From contig NZ_CP047089.1 in assembly GCF_009937765.1 (NCBI RefSeq), positions 2,168,272-2,232,271 of the forward strand: a stretch of DNA of 64,000 bases. The letters are read 5' to 3'. This DNA is from Bacillus pumilus. Lineage in GTDB: Bacteria; Bacillota; Bacilli; Bacillales; Bacillaceae. Below are positions 20,153 through 30,702 of the stretch, in pieces. Position numbers and translations under genes: made by a program. The notes under the pieces are model-generated. The model saw nothing but the letters and a program-made list of their open reading frames with translations, was not told the DNA's origin and did no database searches. Within the stretch, counting starts at the first letter, position 1. The number at the start of each line of letters is the position of its first letter.

Positions 20153-21598
20153 ATGAAACGAAAATGGTTATGGATTGTTCTTTTAATGGGATACACTGCT
20201 GCATTTTTTGCATCAATCACCATTCGTGAGGAGCAAGTACACAAAAGCAAAGATCTTGAAGCCTTCACAGATGTCAGTCATCTCATGCCTGTCAAAATAA
20301 AAAAAGTCGTTCAAGGAAAAGAAATAGACACGTTAAAAGAAGTATTAAAAGAAGCGAAAGCAAAAAAGTTGCCGATATCAATTGCAGGGAAACAGCATAG
20401 CATGGGTGGCCACACGTATTATGAAAATGGCATCGTGCTTGATATGACGGAATTTCGCCAGATTTTAGCATTTGATGAAAAAAAGAAAACGATTCGGGTC
20501 CAAAGTGGTGTGACATGGGATGACATACAAACATATGTGAACCCATATGGTCTTGCTGTGAAGGTGATGCAATCGCAAAATATCTTTACAATTGGCGGAT
20601 CTTTAAGTGCAAACGCACATGGACGTGACATTCGTTACGGGTCACTCATTGACACAGTTCGTTCCTTTAGGCTGTTAAAAGCAGATGGCGAGATTGTCAC
20701 AGTGAAGCCGGGCGATGATTTGTTCACTGCGGTCATTGGAGGATACGGTTTATTCGGTGTCATTTTAGATGTTGAGCTTTCTTTAACAAAAGATGAACTA
20801 TATAAAATGGAGACAACCTCTCTAGATTACGATGAGTATACGGATTATTTTCAAAAGCATGTGAAACAAAATAAAGAAGTACGCATGCATCTTGCCAGAA
20901 TCTCAACAGCGAAAACCAACTTTTTGAAAGAGATGTATGTAACGAATTATTCCCTCACTTCACAACAAGAGATTGAATCATATCAAGAGCTGAAAGAGGA
21001 TCAACTCGTCATGCCACTCAAATTTATGCTTGGTCTTTCAAGAAGATTTGATATGGGGAAAGATCTGCTCTGGCATTTGCAAAAGAAGTATTTCCAAAGT
21101 CAAAATGATCAGCTGATCACTAGAAACAATGTGATGCGCTCAGATTCTGCTTATTTAGAATATGAAAATGAGTCAGATACAGATGTACTTCAGGAATATT
21201 TCGTCCCAGTGGACCGCTTTCGTGCGTATATCGATGACATGAGAAGTTATTTACAACAGGAAGAATTGAACTTAATGAATATCACAATACGCTACGTACA
21301 AAAAAATGAAAAAGCGGATCTCTCATATGCGAAAGAAGATATGTTTGCCCTTGTTCTTTTAGTGAATTATGGTTTTGAGAAAGAAGAGAAGGCAGAAGCA
21401 GAGCGGATCATCCGGCAAATGACAGATATCACGCTTCGGCACCATGGAAGCTATTACTTACCGTACATGCCTTATCAAACGAAGGTACAAATGAAGCGGG
21501 CCTATCCTAAAACCGATGTATTCTTCCAAAAGAAAAAGCAAGCAGATCCAGATGGCAGATTTATCAATTATTTTTATGAAAGGTACAATACACAATGA
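20153..21598 (+). CDS. yitY: membrane-anchored FAD-linked oxidase YitY
   Basis: A 481-residue protein with one N-terminal membrane helix (residues 4-22, [19 protein letters not shown]) and a VAO-type FAD-binding domain: [31 protein letters not shown] and [14 protein letters not shown]. The C-terminal half resembles sugar/alditol oxidases (gulonolactone and xylitol oxidase group) and ends [12 protein letters not shown]. The substrate cannot be told from the sequence. The last four bases overlap the start of yitZ (ATGA). Confidence 0.85.
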   Translation: MKRKWLWIVLLMGYTAAFFASITIREEQVHKSKDLEAFTDVSHLMPVKIKKVVQGKEIDTLKEVLKEAKAKKLPISIAGKQHSMGGHTYYENGIVLDMTEFRQILAFDEKKKTIRVQSGVTWDDIQTYVNPYGLAVKVMQSQNIFTIGGSLSANAHGRDIRYGSLIDTVRSFRLLKADGEIVTVKPGDDLFTAVIGGYGLFGVILDVELSLTKDELYKMETTSLDYDEYTDYFQKHVKQNKEVRMHLARISTAKTNFLKEMYVTNYSLTSQQEIESYQELKEDQLVMPLKFMLGLSRRFDMGKDLLWHLQKKYFQSQNDQLITRNNVMRSDSAYLEYENESDTDVLQEYFVPVDRFRAYIDDMRSYLQQEELNLMNITIRYVQKNEKADLSYAKEDMFALVLLVNYGFEKEEKAEAERIIRQMTDITLRHHGSYYLPYMPYQTKVQMKRAYPKTDVFFQKKKQADPDGRFINYFYERYNTQ

Positions 21599-22143
21599 AT
21601 GCAAAAGCAATGAAATGGTTCGTCTACTCACAAAGCCTGCTGTTTTTCGCTAGCAGTTTGATTTTCCCTTTTTACATTCTTTTTATTAAAAATGTTGGTT
21701 CAAACTATTCACAGTTTGGTCTTGCCTATGGTCTGTTTGGTTTAAGCGGAGCGTTTATTCATTTACTCTTAGGGAAACTACCAGAGACCACTGACAGGCG
21801 TCTCTTTTTAATCATTCATTCGTTCGGAATGGCATTTCTTTTATTGCTGTTTCCTCATATCACAGAAGTCGAGCAAGTGTATATGATTCAGCTTGCACTT
21901 GGTGCGCTAGGCGGCTTTCAAAAGCACGGGGAAAAACTGCTTGTCACGGAGCTGACAACAGAGAATAAAAGAATGAAAGAGGTCGGCCGCTATCATTTTT
22001 GGACTGCTCTTTTTTCATCGATAGCGATTATGCTTGGCGGCCTGTTTGCAGATTTCTTCACCGTGTATTTCATTTTTTATGCAAGCTCCATATTATATTT
22101 ATGCAGTGCCCTCATCGTCATCATGATGAAATATGAAAGATAA
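21595..22143 (+). CDS. yitZ: small MFS-like permease YitZ
   Basis: A 182-residue hydrophobic protein with five or six membrane helices, about half the length of a normal MFS transporter, including [22 protein letters not shown] at the position of an MFS loop. It starts at the ATGA overlap with yitY and is followed by a terminator, so it ends where it should rather than being cut. The neighbour order fits B. subtilis yitY-yitZ. The function, perhaps with YitY, is unknown. Confidence 0.75.
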   Translation: MNAKAMKWFVYSQSLLFFASSLIFPFYILFIKNVGSNYSQFGLAYGLFGLSGAFIHLLLGKLPETTDRRLFLIIHSFGMAFLLLLFPHITEVEQVYMIQLALGALGGFQKHGEKLLVTELTTENKRMKEVGRYHFWTALFSSIAIMLGGLFADFFTVYFIFYASSILYLCSALIVIMMKYER

Positions 22144-22178
22144 ATCCGCATGTCTCACGAAGATATGTGGATTTTTTT
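22142..22178 (+). terminator. terminator after yitZ
   Basis: A 14-bp stem with two G-T pairs (22142-22155 with 22161-22174) ends in a T run. Confidence 0.85.
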
Positions 22179-22200
22179 ATGAAAAAAAATGAAAAGAAAT

Positions 22201-22241
22201 ATTAAATATACAATTGAATTAATTTTTATACATGTTATAAT
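22201..22241 (+). promoter_or_regulatory. arginine operon promoter with ARG-box-like sequence
   Basis: TTGAAT (22214-22219) and TATAAT (22236-22241) are 16 bases apart. The stretch TTGAATTAATTTTTATACA resembles the 18-bp AhrC/ArgR box and lies within the promoter, where the arginine-bound repressor would block polymerase. The match is partial. Confidence 0.6.
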
Positions 22242-22280
22242 GTTAAATAATTTCACAAAGATCAAGAGGGTGTATTAACG

Positions 22281-23318
22281 TTGAAAATAGGTATTATAGG
22301 TGCTACAGGATACGGTGGAGCGGAATTAGTTCGTATCTTCAAGCAACATCCACATGTGGAGGAATGTATATTGTATTCATCGAGTGGTGATGGGCAATTA
22401 TACAGTCAATCTTATCCGCATCTAACAACGATTACTGATCAAACATTAAAAGCCATTGATCCTGCTGCCATTGTGCGAGAAACAGATGCTGTGTTTTTAG
22501 CGACACCAGCAGGCGTATCAAGTGAACTCACACCGAAGCTCATGAACCAAGGAGTGCCTATCATTGATTTATCAGGTGATTTGCGCATTCAAGACGGTGC
22601 AACCTATGAAGCTTGGTATAAACGAAGGGCAGCTGATCAATCATCTGTTCAACAAGCTGTGTATGGGTTATCGGAATTGAATCGTGAAACGATTGAGAAG
22701 GCGGAAGTCATTGCAAACCCAGGGTGCTTCCCTACCGCAGTTCTTCTCGGCTTAGCACCACTGATGAAACAGAATCTAATTGATGAATCTATGATCATCA
22801 TAGATGCAAAAACAGGAGTGTCCGGTGCAGGACGATCCGCCTCACTTGGAACGCATTTTTCAGAGCTAAACGACAACTTCAAAATTTATAAGGTAAATGA
22901 ACATCAACATACACCTGAAATAGAGCAAATATTAAGAGAATGGAGTCCGCAAACGGCGAACATCACATTTTCAACACACCTTGTCCCGATGACAAGGGGG
23001 ATTATGGCGACGATGTATACTCAGCTGAAATCAGATATCACAAAAGAGGAATTGATGAAGCATATGAAAGGCTTTTATGAAGATTCCTATTTTGTCAGAG
23101 TGAGAAATCACGAAGTATATCCGCAAACAAGAGAAGTATACGGCAGTAATTTCTGTGATATTGGCTTTCATTTAGATGAACGTACAGGCAGACTCACGAT
23201 TGTGTCTGTGATCGACAATCTCATGAAGGGCGCAGCCGGCCAAGCGGTTCAAAACTTCAACATCATCAAAGGCTTAGATGAAGAGGCGGGCCTTACAATG
23301 ACACCTCTCTATCCATAA
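22281..23318 (+). CDS. argC: N-acetyl-gamma-glutamyl-phosphate reductase
   Basis: A 345-residue ArgC, with the Rossmann start [14 protein letters not shown], the catalytic cysteine in NPGCFPTA (Cys149) and the conserved HLVPMTRGI. It reduces N-acetylglutamyl phosphate to the semialdehyde, the third step of arginine synthesis. The frame opens with TTG at 22281, thirteen bases after an AGAGGGTG site. First gene of the argCJBD-carAB-argF operon. Confidence 0.96.
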   Translation: MKIGIIGATGYGGAELVRIFKQHPHVEECILYSSSGDGQLYSQSYPHLTTITDQTLKAIDPAAIVRETDAVFLATPAGVSSELTPKLMNQGVPIIDLSGDLRIQDGATYEAWYKRRAADQSSVQQAVYGLSELNRETIEKAEVIANPGCFPTAVLLGLAPLMKQNLIDESMIIIDAKTGVSGAGRSASLGTHFSELNDNFKIYKVNEHQHTPEIEQILREWSPQTANITFSTHLVPMTRGIMATMYTQLKSDITKEELMKHMKGFYEDSYFVRVRNHEVYPQTREVYGSNFCDIGFHLDERTGRLTIVSVIDNLMKGAAGQAVQNFNIIKGLDEEAGLTMTPLYP

Positions 23319-23338
23319 GAACAGGGGAGACAACAAAT

Positions 23339-24559
23339 ATGATTGATTTGAATGAAAAAAGCATTGTTAAAATAAACGGTGACGTATCCTCACCAAAAGG
23401 CTTTGAAGCAAAGGGGATTCATATTGGATTACGGTATTCAAAAAAAGACCTTGGACTGATCGTCAGTGAAGTGCCGGCAGCGAGTGCGGCGGTTTACACA
23501 CAAAGCCACTTTCAAGCTGCGCCTCTCCAAGTCACTCAGAAAAGCTTAAAAAAGACAGGGCAATTAAAAGGTGTCATTGTCAATAGTGCTATCGCCAATG
23601 CATGTACCGGTGAGCAAGGTTTGAAAGACGCATACGAAATGCAGGCAGCCTGTGCAGATATGTTAGGGGTAGAACCTGATTACATTGCTGTTTCTTCTAC
23701 TGGTGTTATTGGAGAGTGTCTGGATATGGATAAAATCAAAAAAGGCATCACTCAGCTGAAAGAAGCAAAAGCAGGAAATGGTCATTTTGAAGAGGCCATC
23801 TTAACGACAGACACAGTCATTAAAAACACAACATACACCCTGACGATAAACGGCAAAGAGATTCTCATTTCAGGTGCAGCGAAGGGCTCTGGCATGATTC
23901 ATCCGAACATGGCAACAATGCTGGGCTTCGTGACAACGGATGCAAATGTCGAACAAGAAGCTCTGCAAAACGCACTGCGTGATATTACTGATGTGACCTT
24001 TAATCAAATTACTGTCGACGGAGAAACATCGACAAACGATATGGTACTCGTGATGGCAAATGGTATGGCAGAAAATGAAGTTCTAAGTGAAGAGCATCCA
24101 GAATGGCCGTTGTTCAAAGAAGGATTAAAGCTAGCTTGTGAGGATCTTGCTAAAGAGATTGCAAGAGACGGAGAAGGTGCAACGAAATTAATTGAAGCGC
24201 AAGTTGCTGGTGCTAAAAATCATTTAGAAGCTGGTATCATAGCGAAGAAAATTGTCGGTTCAAGTCTAGTGAAAACAGCCGTATACGGTACCGACGCCAA
24301 CTGGGGACGGATCATTGGAGCGATTGGGCATAGCGCAGCGTCCGTCACACCGCAAGAGGTAGAAGTGTATTTAGGCGGGCAATGTCTGTTTAAACATAAT
24401 GAACCACAGCCTTTCTCAGAAGAGGAAGCAAAAGCGTATCTAGAACAGGATGAGATCACAATTTTGATTCAAATGAATGAGGGAAATGGTGAAGCAGCGG
24501 CATGGGGCTGTGACCTTACTTATGATTATGTGAAAATTAACGCGAGCTATCGCACATGA
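23339..24559 (+). CDS. argJ: glutamate N-acetyltransferase / amino-acid acetyltransferase
   Basis: A 406-residue ornithine acetyltransferase. The autocleavage site lies in KGSGMIHPNMATMLGF, with the nucleophile Thr193 becoming the N-terminus of the beta chain. It transfers acetyl from N-acetylornithine to glutamate and, in Bacillus, also uses acetyl-CoA. It sits 20 bases after argC and 14 bases before argB. Confidence 0.96.
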   Translation: MIDLNEKSIVKINGDVSSPKGFEAKGIHIGLRYSKKDLGLIVSEVPAASAAVYTQSHFQAAPLQVTQKSLKKTGQLKGVIVNSAIANACTGEQGLKDAYEMQAACADMLGVEPDYIAVSSTGVIGECLDMDKIKKGITQLKEAKAGNGHFEEAILTTDTVIKNTTYTLTINGKEILISGAAKGSGMIHPNMATMLGFVTTDANVEQEALQNALRDITDVTFNQITVDGETSTNDMVLVMANGMAENEVLSEEHPEWPLFKEGLKLACEDLAKEIARDGEGATKLIEAQVAGAKNHLEAGIIAKKIVGSSLVKTAVYGTDANWGRIIGAIGHSAASVTPQEVEVYLGGQCLFKHNEPQPFSEEEAKAYLEQDEITILIQMNEGNGEAAAWGCDLTYDYVKINASYRT

Positions 24560-24573
24560 TGAGGGAGATAGAC

Positions 24574-25350
24574 ATGGATAAAACGATCGTATTCAAGTGT
24601 GGAGGCAGTGTCATTCGAGAACTTTCAAATACCTTTTATGAAAATGTCCGATCACTTCAAGCAGCTGGATTTAAGCTGGCTATCGTCCATGGTGGAGGGC
24701 CTGAAATCACGAACATGCTTCAAAAATTAGATGTAAAAACAGAATTTGTTGACGGACAGCGCAAAACAACAAAGCCAGTATTAGAGGTAGCAGAAATGGT
24801 CCTTTCGGGCACGGTCAATAAATACTTTGTATCAGAGCTCGCAAAGCATGATATCTCATCTGTCGGTGTGTCTGGGAAAGATGGGCAGATGCTTGTCGCT
24901 GATTTTCTTGATCAAGACGTGTACGGGTACGTTGGTGAAATCAAAGAAGTGCATCCAGAGATGGCAGAAGCATTAATGGAAAAACAGTTTATTCCTGTGA
25001 TTGCACCGTTGTCTATGACAGAAGAATGCCAAACGTTAAACGTAAACGCTGATTTAGCAGCATCAGCTGTTGCAGGAGCGATGAAAGCTGATAAGCTCAT
25101 GTTTGTAACAGATGTGGAAGGCATTTTAAAAAATGGTGAATTATTAGATGTCGTCACCGAACAAGAAGCTCTCACGCTCATTGATGAAGGCATTATTTCC
25201 GGGGGAATGATTCCAAAAGTACAATCCGCTTTGAGTGCTTTATCAGGAGATGTGGATGAAGTCATGATCGTGAATGGCAAAGGCAGTATCTTTACAGGGG
25301 AAACTTTTAAAGGAACAAGAATTGTGAAGGAAAAGGAGGCGGTCCTGTGA
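24574..25350 (+). CDS. argB: acetylglutamate kinase
   Basis: A 258-residue amino-acid kinase. It starts DKTIVFKCGGSVIREL, has the substrate-binding VHGGGPEITNML, and NVNADLAASAVAGA and KLMFVTDVEGI for nucleotide binding. It phosphorylates N-acetylglutamate, the step normally controlled by arginine. The start at 24574 has GAGGGAG upstream; ATGs at 24556 and 24559 overlap the argJ stop and lack a site. Confidence 0.96.
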   Translation: MDKTIVFKCGGSVIRELSNTFYENVRSLQAAGFKLAIVHGGGPEITNMLQKLDVKTEFVDGQRKTTKPVLEVAEMVLSGTVNKYFVSELAKHDISSVGVSGKDGQMLVADFLDQDVYGYVGEIKEVHPEMAEALMEKQFIPVIAPLSMTEECQTLNVNADLAASAVAGAMKADKLMFVTDVEGILKNGELLDVVTEQEALTLIDEGIISGGMIPKVQSALSALSGDVDEVMIVNGKGSIFTGETFKGTRIVKEKEAVL

Positions 25351-26498
25351 GTCATCTCTTTCAAACATATGGACGGTGGAATGTTGAAATTAAAGAGGCA
25401 GCAGGTTCTTGGGCAGTTGATACAAATGGGAAAAAATATTTAGACTTTATCCAAGGCATAGCAGTCACAAATCTCGGTCACAATCACCCAAAGGTCAATC
25501 AAGCCATCAAGAAGCAGCTTAATCATGTCTGGCATGTATCGAATCTATTTGAAAATGGACTGCAAGAAAAAGCAGCAGAAAAACTGGCTGCAAATAGTTC
25601 AGGTGATCTCGTGTTTTTCTGTAATAGCGGAGCTGAGGCAAATGAAGGTGCGATCAAATTAGCACGTAAAGCAACAGGAAAAACAAATATCGTGACATTT
25701 TTGCACTCTTTTCATGGGCGCACGTATGCTGGTATGGCTGCTACAGGTCAAGATAAAATTAAAACGGGTTTTGGTCCTATGCTGGAAGGCTTTCATTATG
25801 TACCGTTCAATGATCCAGAAGCGATTGCCGCATGTGAAGTCGGTGATGTGGCAGCGGTGATGCTCGAAGTTGTGCAGGGGGAAGGTGGCGTCAATCCAGC
25901 AACAACAGAATTTCTAGAAGCCGTTCAAGCGTTTTGCCAAAAGCATGAAGCACTGCTGATCGTAGATGAGATTCAAACGGGTATAGGACGTACAGGAACA
26001 GCATTTGCATACGAACAAACGGGACTTGATCCTGATATTATCTCTTCTGCAAAAGGATTAGGAAATGGCTTCCCAGTTGGTGCAGTCATCGGGAAAAAGG
26101 CATTAGGAGACGCATTCTCACCAGGTTCACACGGAACAACCTTCGGTGGTAACATGCTTGCCATGGCCGCAGTGAATGCAACACTCGATGTGATTTTCAA
26201 AGATGAGTTTCTGACAGAAGTGAAAGAAAAAGGCGATTATCTACTAGAAAAGCTGCAAGATCTAAAACAACTGAATATCGTAAAAGAAGTACGCGGAAAA
26301 GGATTGATGGCAGGGGTTGAATGTCGTCAGCCAGTCGGGGATTATATCACAGCCCTAAGAGAACAAGGATTGCTAGTACTTCCAGCTGGTCCAAATGTGA
26401 TTCGATTATTGCCTCCGCTGAATGTAGAAAAAGCAGAAATAGATCAAGCGATAGATGCGCTTACTCAGGTTTTAGCAAATGAAACAGTGACGGTATAA
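25347..26498 (+). CDS. argD: acetylornithine aminotransferase
   Basis: A 383-residue class III aminotransferase with FCNSGAEANEGAIKLAR, IVDEIQTGIGRTG and the pyridoxal-phosphate lysine in SSAKGLGNGFPVGA (Lys236). It makes N-acetylornithine from the semialdehyde and glutamate. The start is GTG 25347 in a GTGA overlap with argB, with AAGGAGG upstream. No terminator separates it from carA. Confidence 0.96.
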   Translation: MSHLFQTYGRWNVEIKEAAGSWAVDTNGKKYLDFIQGIAVTNLGHNHPKVNQAIKKQLNHVWHVSNLFENGLQEKAAEKLAANSSGDLVFFCNSGAEANEGAIKLARKATGKTNIVTFLHSFHGRTYAGMAATGQDKIKTGFGPMLEGFHYVPFNDPEAIAACEVGDVAAVMLEVVQGEGGVNPATTEFLEAVQAFCQKHEALLIVDEIQTGIGRTGTAFAYEQTGLDPDIISSAKGLGNGFPVGAVIGKKALGDAFSPGSHGTTFGGNMLAMAAVNATLDVIFKDEFLTEVKEKGDYLLEKLQDLKQLNIVKEVRGKGLMAGVECRQPVGDYITALREQGLLVLPAGPNVIRLLPPLNVEKAEIDQAIDALTQVLANETVTV

Positions 26499-26513
26499 AT
26501 TTTTTTACACCAA

Positions 26514-26555
26514 AACGCATAAAAATGCATTTATATTACTAATTATTCAATTTGG
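26514..26555 (+). promoter_or_regulatory. possible ARG boxes between argD and carA
   Basis: Two AT-rich elements, CGCATAAAAATGCAT (an imperfect palindrome) and CTAATTATTCAATT, lie in the 69-base gap. Both resemble halves of the ArgR/AhrC box, where the consensus halves are TGAAT and ATTCA. They might bind repressor in a loop with the upstream operator. Confidence 0.4.
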
Positions 26556-26567
26556 GGTGACACAAGC

Positions 26568-27629
26568 ATGAAAGGTTATTTAAATTTAGAAGATGGAGCC
26601 TCTTTTGAAGGAGATCTGACAGGAGAAGCTGGCAAGACAGGTGAAGTGGTTTTCTTTACAGGGATGACAGGTTACCAAGAGGTACTCACAGACCCTTCCT
26701 ATAAGGGGCAAATCATTGTTTTCACATATCCACTTATCGGAAATTACGGTATTAATCATGAAGACTTTGAGAGTAAAAAACCACAAGTGAAAGCTGTTGT
26801 TGTGTATGAAGCAGCCGACCATTTTTCTCACCATCTTGCAGCGGTTAGCTTAAAAGATTATTTGCAGAAGTGGAACATCCCGCTTCTGACACATACAGAT
26901 ACACGTGCAGTCGTGCAAAACATCCGGGCAAATGGGACGATGAACGCTGTGATCAGTTTAGATGAAAACGAAACACCGCCTGCCATGAAACAAGACAATG
27001 TGGTTGCACAGGTGACAGAGGACGAAATTTACACTCAAGGCAGCGGCGAGGAACATGTAGCGCTGATTGATTTTGGCTTTAAAAAATCAATAGCAGATTC
27101 GCTTGAAGCGCGCGGCTGTAAAGTAACCGTTATTCCGTACAAACAGCTGGAAAAGGTGTTTGAAATGAAGCCAGATGCAGTCCTGCTATCAAATGGTCCT
27201 GGAGATCCCAAAACAATGAAGCCATATTTAAAAACCATTCATGAGATCATGATGACTTTCCCGACACTTGGGATCTGCTTAGGTCATCAATTAATCGCTC
27301 TTGCACTTGGCGGGGATACGTATAAACTACCATTTGGCCACCGCGGGGCGAATCACCCTGTACAAGATACAGAATCCAAACGTGTTTTCATGACGAGTCA
27401 GAATCACAGCTATGTAGTGAATGAAAAAAGCATGAATGACAAAGAAGTGGACGTGAAATTCCTTCATGTCAATGATGGATCTGTCGAAGGGTTCATTCAT
27501 AAAGAGAAGCTCATTATGTCAGTTCAATTTCACCCAGAAGCACACCCAGGGCCTGCTGAAAGTGAATGGGTATTCGATGATTTTATTGAGAAAGTGAAAC
27601 AAGCAAGGAGAGAAGTCGCACATGCCTAA
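26568..27629 (+). CDS. carA: arginine-specific carbamoyl-phosphate synthase, small (glutaminase) subunit
   Basis: A 353-residue CarA. The N-terminal domain begins KGYLNLEDGASFEGD, and the class I glutaminase domain has the nucleophile Cys237 in TLGICLGHQ and the late QFHPEAHPGP dyad. It releases ammonia from glutamine for CarB. Its place inside the arginine operon and its short form mark it as the arginine-specific isoenzyme rather than PyrAA. It overlaps carB by eight bases. Confidence 0.95.
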   Translation: MKGYLNLEDGASFEGDLTGEAGKTGEVVFFTGMTGYQEVLTDPSYKGQIIVFTYPLIGNYGINHEDFESKKPQVKAVVVYEAADHFSHHLAAVSLKDYLQKWNIPLLTHTDTRAVVQNIRANGTMNAVISLDENETPPAMKQDNVVAQVTEDEIYTQGSGEEHVALIDFGFKKSIADSLEARGCKVTVIPYKQLEKVFEMKPDAVLLSNGPGDPKTMKPYLKTIHEIMMTFPTLGICLGHQLIALALGGDTYKLPFGHRGANHPVQDTESKRVFMTSQNHSYVVNEKSMNDKEVDVKFLHVNDGSVEGFIHKEKLIMSVQFHPEAHPGPAESEWVFDDFIEKVKQARREVAHA

Positions 27630-30600
27630 AGATCAAAGCATACAAACCATTCTAGTCATCGGGTCTGGTCCAATCATCATTGGTCAGGCAGCAGAATTTG
27701 ATTACTCAGGAACACAAGGATGTATGGCCCTAAAAGAAGAGGGCTACAAAGTGATTTTAGTGAATAACAATCCAGCAACCATTATGACAGACGAATCATT
27801 TGCTGATGAAATCTATTTTGAACCGCTTTCAGTTGATTCAGTGACAAGAATCATCGAAAAGGAAAAACCAGATGGGCTTTTAGCCAACCTTGGTGGACAG
27901 ACCGCTTTAAACCTTGCTGTCGAACTAGAAAAAGCTGGTGTGCTGAAAAAGCACGGGGTAACCCTGCTTGGAACGTCAGTTGAAACAATTGAAAACGGTG
28001 AAGATCGAGAGAAATTCCGTGCTCTCATGAAGCAGTTGAACGAACCTGTGCCAGATAGTGAAATTGTGGATAATGCACAGGATGCCCTTCAATTTGCAAA
28101 AGAAGTAGGCTTCCCAGTCATTCTAAGACCTGCCTATACACTTGGCGGTAAGGGCGGCGGAATCGCTTTAACAGAAGAAGCGTTTAAACCTCTTATTGAA
28201 GGAGCCCTTTTAGCGAGCCCAATTCATCAGTGTTTAGTTGAAAAAAGCATCGCAGGCTTTAAAGAAGTCGAATATGAGGTCATGAGAGACCGTCAAAATA
28301 CGTGTATTACGGTTTGTAATATGGAAAATATCGATCCAGTTGGTGTGCATACAGGAGACTCGATTGTCGTTGCCCCTTCGCAAACATTAACGGATCAGGA
28401 TTATCAAATGCTTCGTTCAGCGAGCCTGAAAATCATTTCTGCACTGGATGTAGTCGGGGGATGTAATATCCAATTCGCCCTTGATCCACTCAGTAAAGAA
28501 TACTTTGTCATTGAGGTAAACCCGCGGGTTAGCCGTTCGTCCGCTCTTGCCTCAAAAGCAACAGGCTATCCGATTGCTAAAATGGCAGCAAAGCTTGCGG
28601 TAGGCTATACACTAGACGAACTCAAAAACCCGCTCACAGGCACAACTTATGCTAGTTTTGAGCCGGCACTCGATTATGTCGTCGTGAAATTCCCGCGCTG
28701 GCCGTTTGATAAATTTAAACAGGCAGATCGTCAATTAGGTACAAAAATGAAGGCGACTGGCGAAGTCATGGCGATTGATCGTAATTTAGAATCAGCCATC
28801 CAAAAAGCCGTTGCCTCCCTTGAAATTAAAACAAAGGGCTTCCACCTGCCAGAATTGAAAGATCAATCGACTGAACAACTGTTTGAGCTAGTCAAAACAC
28901 CAGACGATCGACGTTTCTTCGCTGTCATGGAGCTACTTTCAAGACAGGAAACAGTTGAAGCGATCCATCAAGCGACGAAAATCGATCGATTCTTCTTACA
29001 TGTGTTCAACAATATGATCACGCTAGTACAAGAATTAAAGAACCATGAGGGAACGCTCTCCAAAGACACCTTGAAAAAGGTAAAGGAAAAGGGCTTCCTT
29101 GATGAAACGATTGCTCTTCTAACAGGCAATAGTGAAGGAGCGATTAGGCAGCTTCGTCAAGAATATGGCATTACGGCTTCATTTAAAATTGTCGACACAT
29201 GTGCAGCGGAATTTGATGCAAAAACGAACTATTTCTATTCCACATACTTTGGCAAAAGTGATGGAGAGCATCAAGAGAAAACAAAACAGCGTGCACTCAT
29301 CATTGGCTCTGGTCCAATTCGAATTGGGCAAGGAGTCGAGTTTGACTATAGTGCGGTGCATGGCGTTCTTACCCTGCAAAAGCTTGGTTTTGAAACGATC
29401 ATGATGAACAACAATCCAGAGACGGTCAGTACGGATTATGAAATCGCCGATCGTTTATATTTTGAGCCTATTACATTAGAGCACATCTTAAACGTTGTGG
29501 AAGCAGAGCAAATTGATTTTGTCATCGTGCAATTTGGCGGACAGACGGCGATCAATGTAGCAGAAGGCTTGGAAAAAGCGGGCATTACGTTGTTAGGTAC
29601 ATCCTTTGACACGCTAGATGCGCTAGAAGATCGTGATTTGTTCTATCAGCTTCTTGATGAACTGAACCTTCCTCATGCAAAAGGAGATACAGCTCATTCA
29701 AAAGAAGAAGCGCTCACGCATGCTAAAAGCATCGGTTATCCTGTGTTAATTCGCCCATCGTATGTCATTGGTGGAATGGGAATGATGGTTGTCCAGTCAG
29801 AAGCGCATTTGACGTCACTACTTGATCAGCCAGATCATTTGCCATACCCCATTTTAATTGATGAGTATGTCACTGGAAAAGAAGTCGAAGTGGATCTAAT
29901 TTCTGACGGTAAAACGACCTTCATCCCAACGATCGTGGAGCATATTGAGAAAGCGGGTGTCCATTCAGGTGACAGCTTTGCCATCTTGCCAAGTGTCTCC
30001 ATCAGTGAAGACATCAAACAGCAGGTGCATATTGCGTCCGAACAAATAGCGAAGAAATTAGCGTTTAAGGGCATTATGAATATCCAATTTGTGATCAAAG
30101 GGGATCAGGCGCTTGTACTAGAAGTGAATCCGCGGGCAAGCCGGACCGTTCCAGTTGTCAGCAAAGTAATGGGCATTGACATGATTCCGCTTGCGACTCA
30201 ATTATTAGCGGGTGCGACGCTTGACGAACTGAACCCAGTAACGAAAAACAAAGGGGGAACAGCGGTCAAATTCCCAGTCTTCTCATCACATGCTATTCAA
30301 GATATTGACTTAAAGCTGACACCTGAAATGAAAGCGACAGGAGAAGGAATGTGTGTAGGCAAGAACGCCGAAAGCGCCTTGAAAAAAGTGTTTGCGTCGA
30401 TCTGGCATCAGAAAGGCAGCTTATTTATAAAAGGCAATGAACAATTGGTAGATGAAGCAAAACATGCAGGCTTTGACGTCTGGACGGATAGCTTTGACAC
30501 TTGGCTGCAAAACGAAGATAAAACCCTTCATATCCATTTAGGCGAAGATGAAGAGGCAAAAGAGCAACGCGTAAAAGCACTCACACATGGGGTCCAGGTC

Positions 30601-30702
30601 CTTACCGAATATGAAACAGTTCAAGCATTCCTGCAAGGGAAAAATGGAGATGTATCACCAGTATCGCTCCAAGAATTATACAAAAAGGAAGTGACGGCAT
30701 GA
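27622..30702 (+). CDS. carB: arginine-specific carbamoyl-phosphate synthase, large subunit
   Basis: A 1026-residue CarB with two homologous ATP-grasp halves, each opening with a nucleotide-site GSGPI motif (VIGSGPIIIGQ near residue 10; IIGSGPIRIGQ near residue 560). The C-terminal allosteric domain is shorter than in pyrimidine-regulated enzymes, as expected for the arginine isoenzyme. It makes carbamoyl phosphate for ArgF, encoded next with an ATGA overlap. Confidence 0.96.
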   Translation: MPKDQSIQTILVIGSGPIIIGQAAEFDYSGTQGCMALKEEGYKVILVNNNPATIMTDESFADEIYFEPLSVDSVTRIIEKEKPDGLLANLGGQTALNLAVELEKAGVLKKHGVTLLGTSVETIENGEDREKFRALMKQLNEPVPDSEIVDNAQDALQFAKEVGFPVILRPAYTLGGKGGGIALTEEAFKPLIEGALLASPIHQCLVEKSIAGFKEVEYEVMRDRQNTCITVCNMENIDPVGVHTGDSIVVAPSQTLTDQDYQMLRSASLKIISALDVVGGCNIQFALDPLSKEYFVIEVNPRVSRSSALASKATGYPIAKMAAKLAVGYTLDELKNPLTGTTYASFEPALDYVVVKFPRWPFDKFKQADRQLGTKMKATGEVMAIDRNLESAIQKAVASLEIKTKGFHLPELKDQSTEQLFELVKTPDDRRFFAVMELLSRQETVEAIHQATKIDRFFLHVFNNMITLVQELKNHEGTLSKDTLKKVKEKGFLDETIALLTGNSEGAIRQLRQEYGITASFKIVDTCAAEFDAKTNYFYSTYFGKSDGEHQEKTKQRALIIGSGPIRIGQGVEFDYSAVHGVLTLQKLGFETIMMNNNPETVSTDYEIADRLYFEPITLEHILNVVEAEQIDFVIVQFGGQTAINVAEGLEKAGITLLGTSFDTLDALEDRDLFYQLLDELNLPHAKGDTAHSKEEALTHAKSIGYPVLIRPSYVIGGMGMMVVQSEAHLTSLLDQPDHLPYPILIDEYVTGKEVEVDLISDGKTTFIPTIVEHIEKAGVHSGDSFAILPSVSISEDIKQQVHIASEQIAKKLAFKGIMNIQFVIKGDQALVLEVNPRASRTVPVVSKVMGIDMIPLATQLLAGATLDELNPVTKNKGGTAVKFPVFSSHAIQDIDLKLTPEMKATGEGMCVGKNAESALKKVFASIWHQKGSLFIKGNEQLVDEAKHAGFDVWTDSFDTWLQNEDKTLHIHLGEDEEAKEQRVKALTHGVQVLTEYETVQAFLQGKNGDVSPVSLQELYKKEVTA

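Noticed and set aside
24912..25364. A 150-codon minus-strand frame across argB.
   Set aside because: It is antisense to a clear kinase gene, low in complexity (Ser/Thr/Ala-rich), and has no start context.
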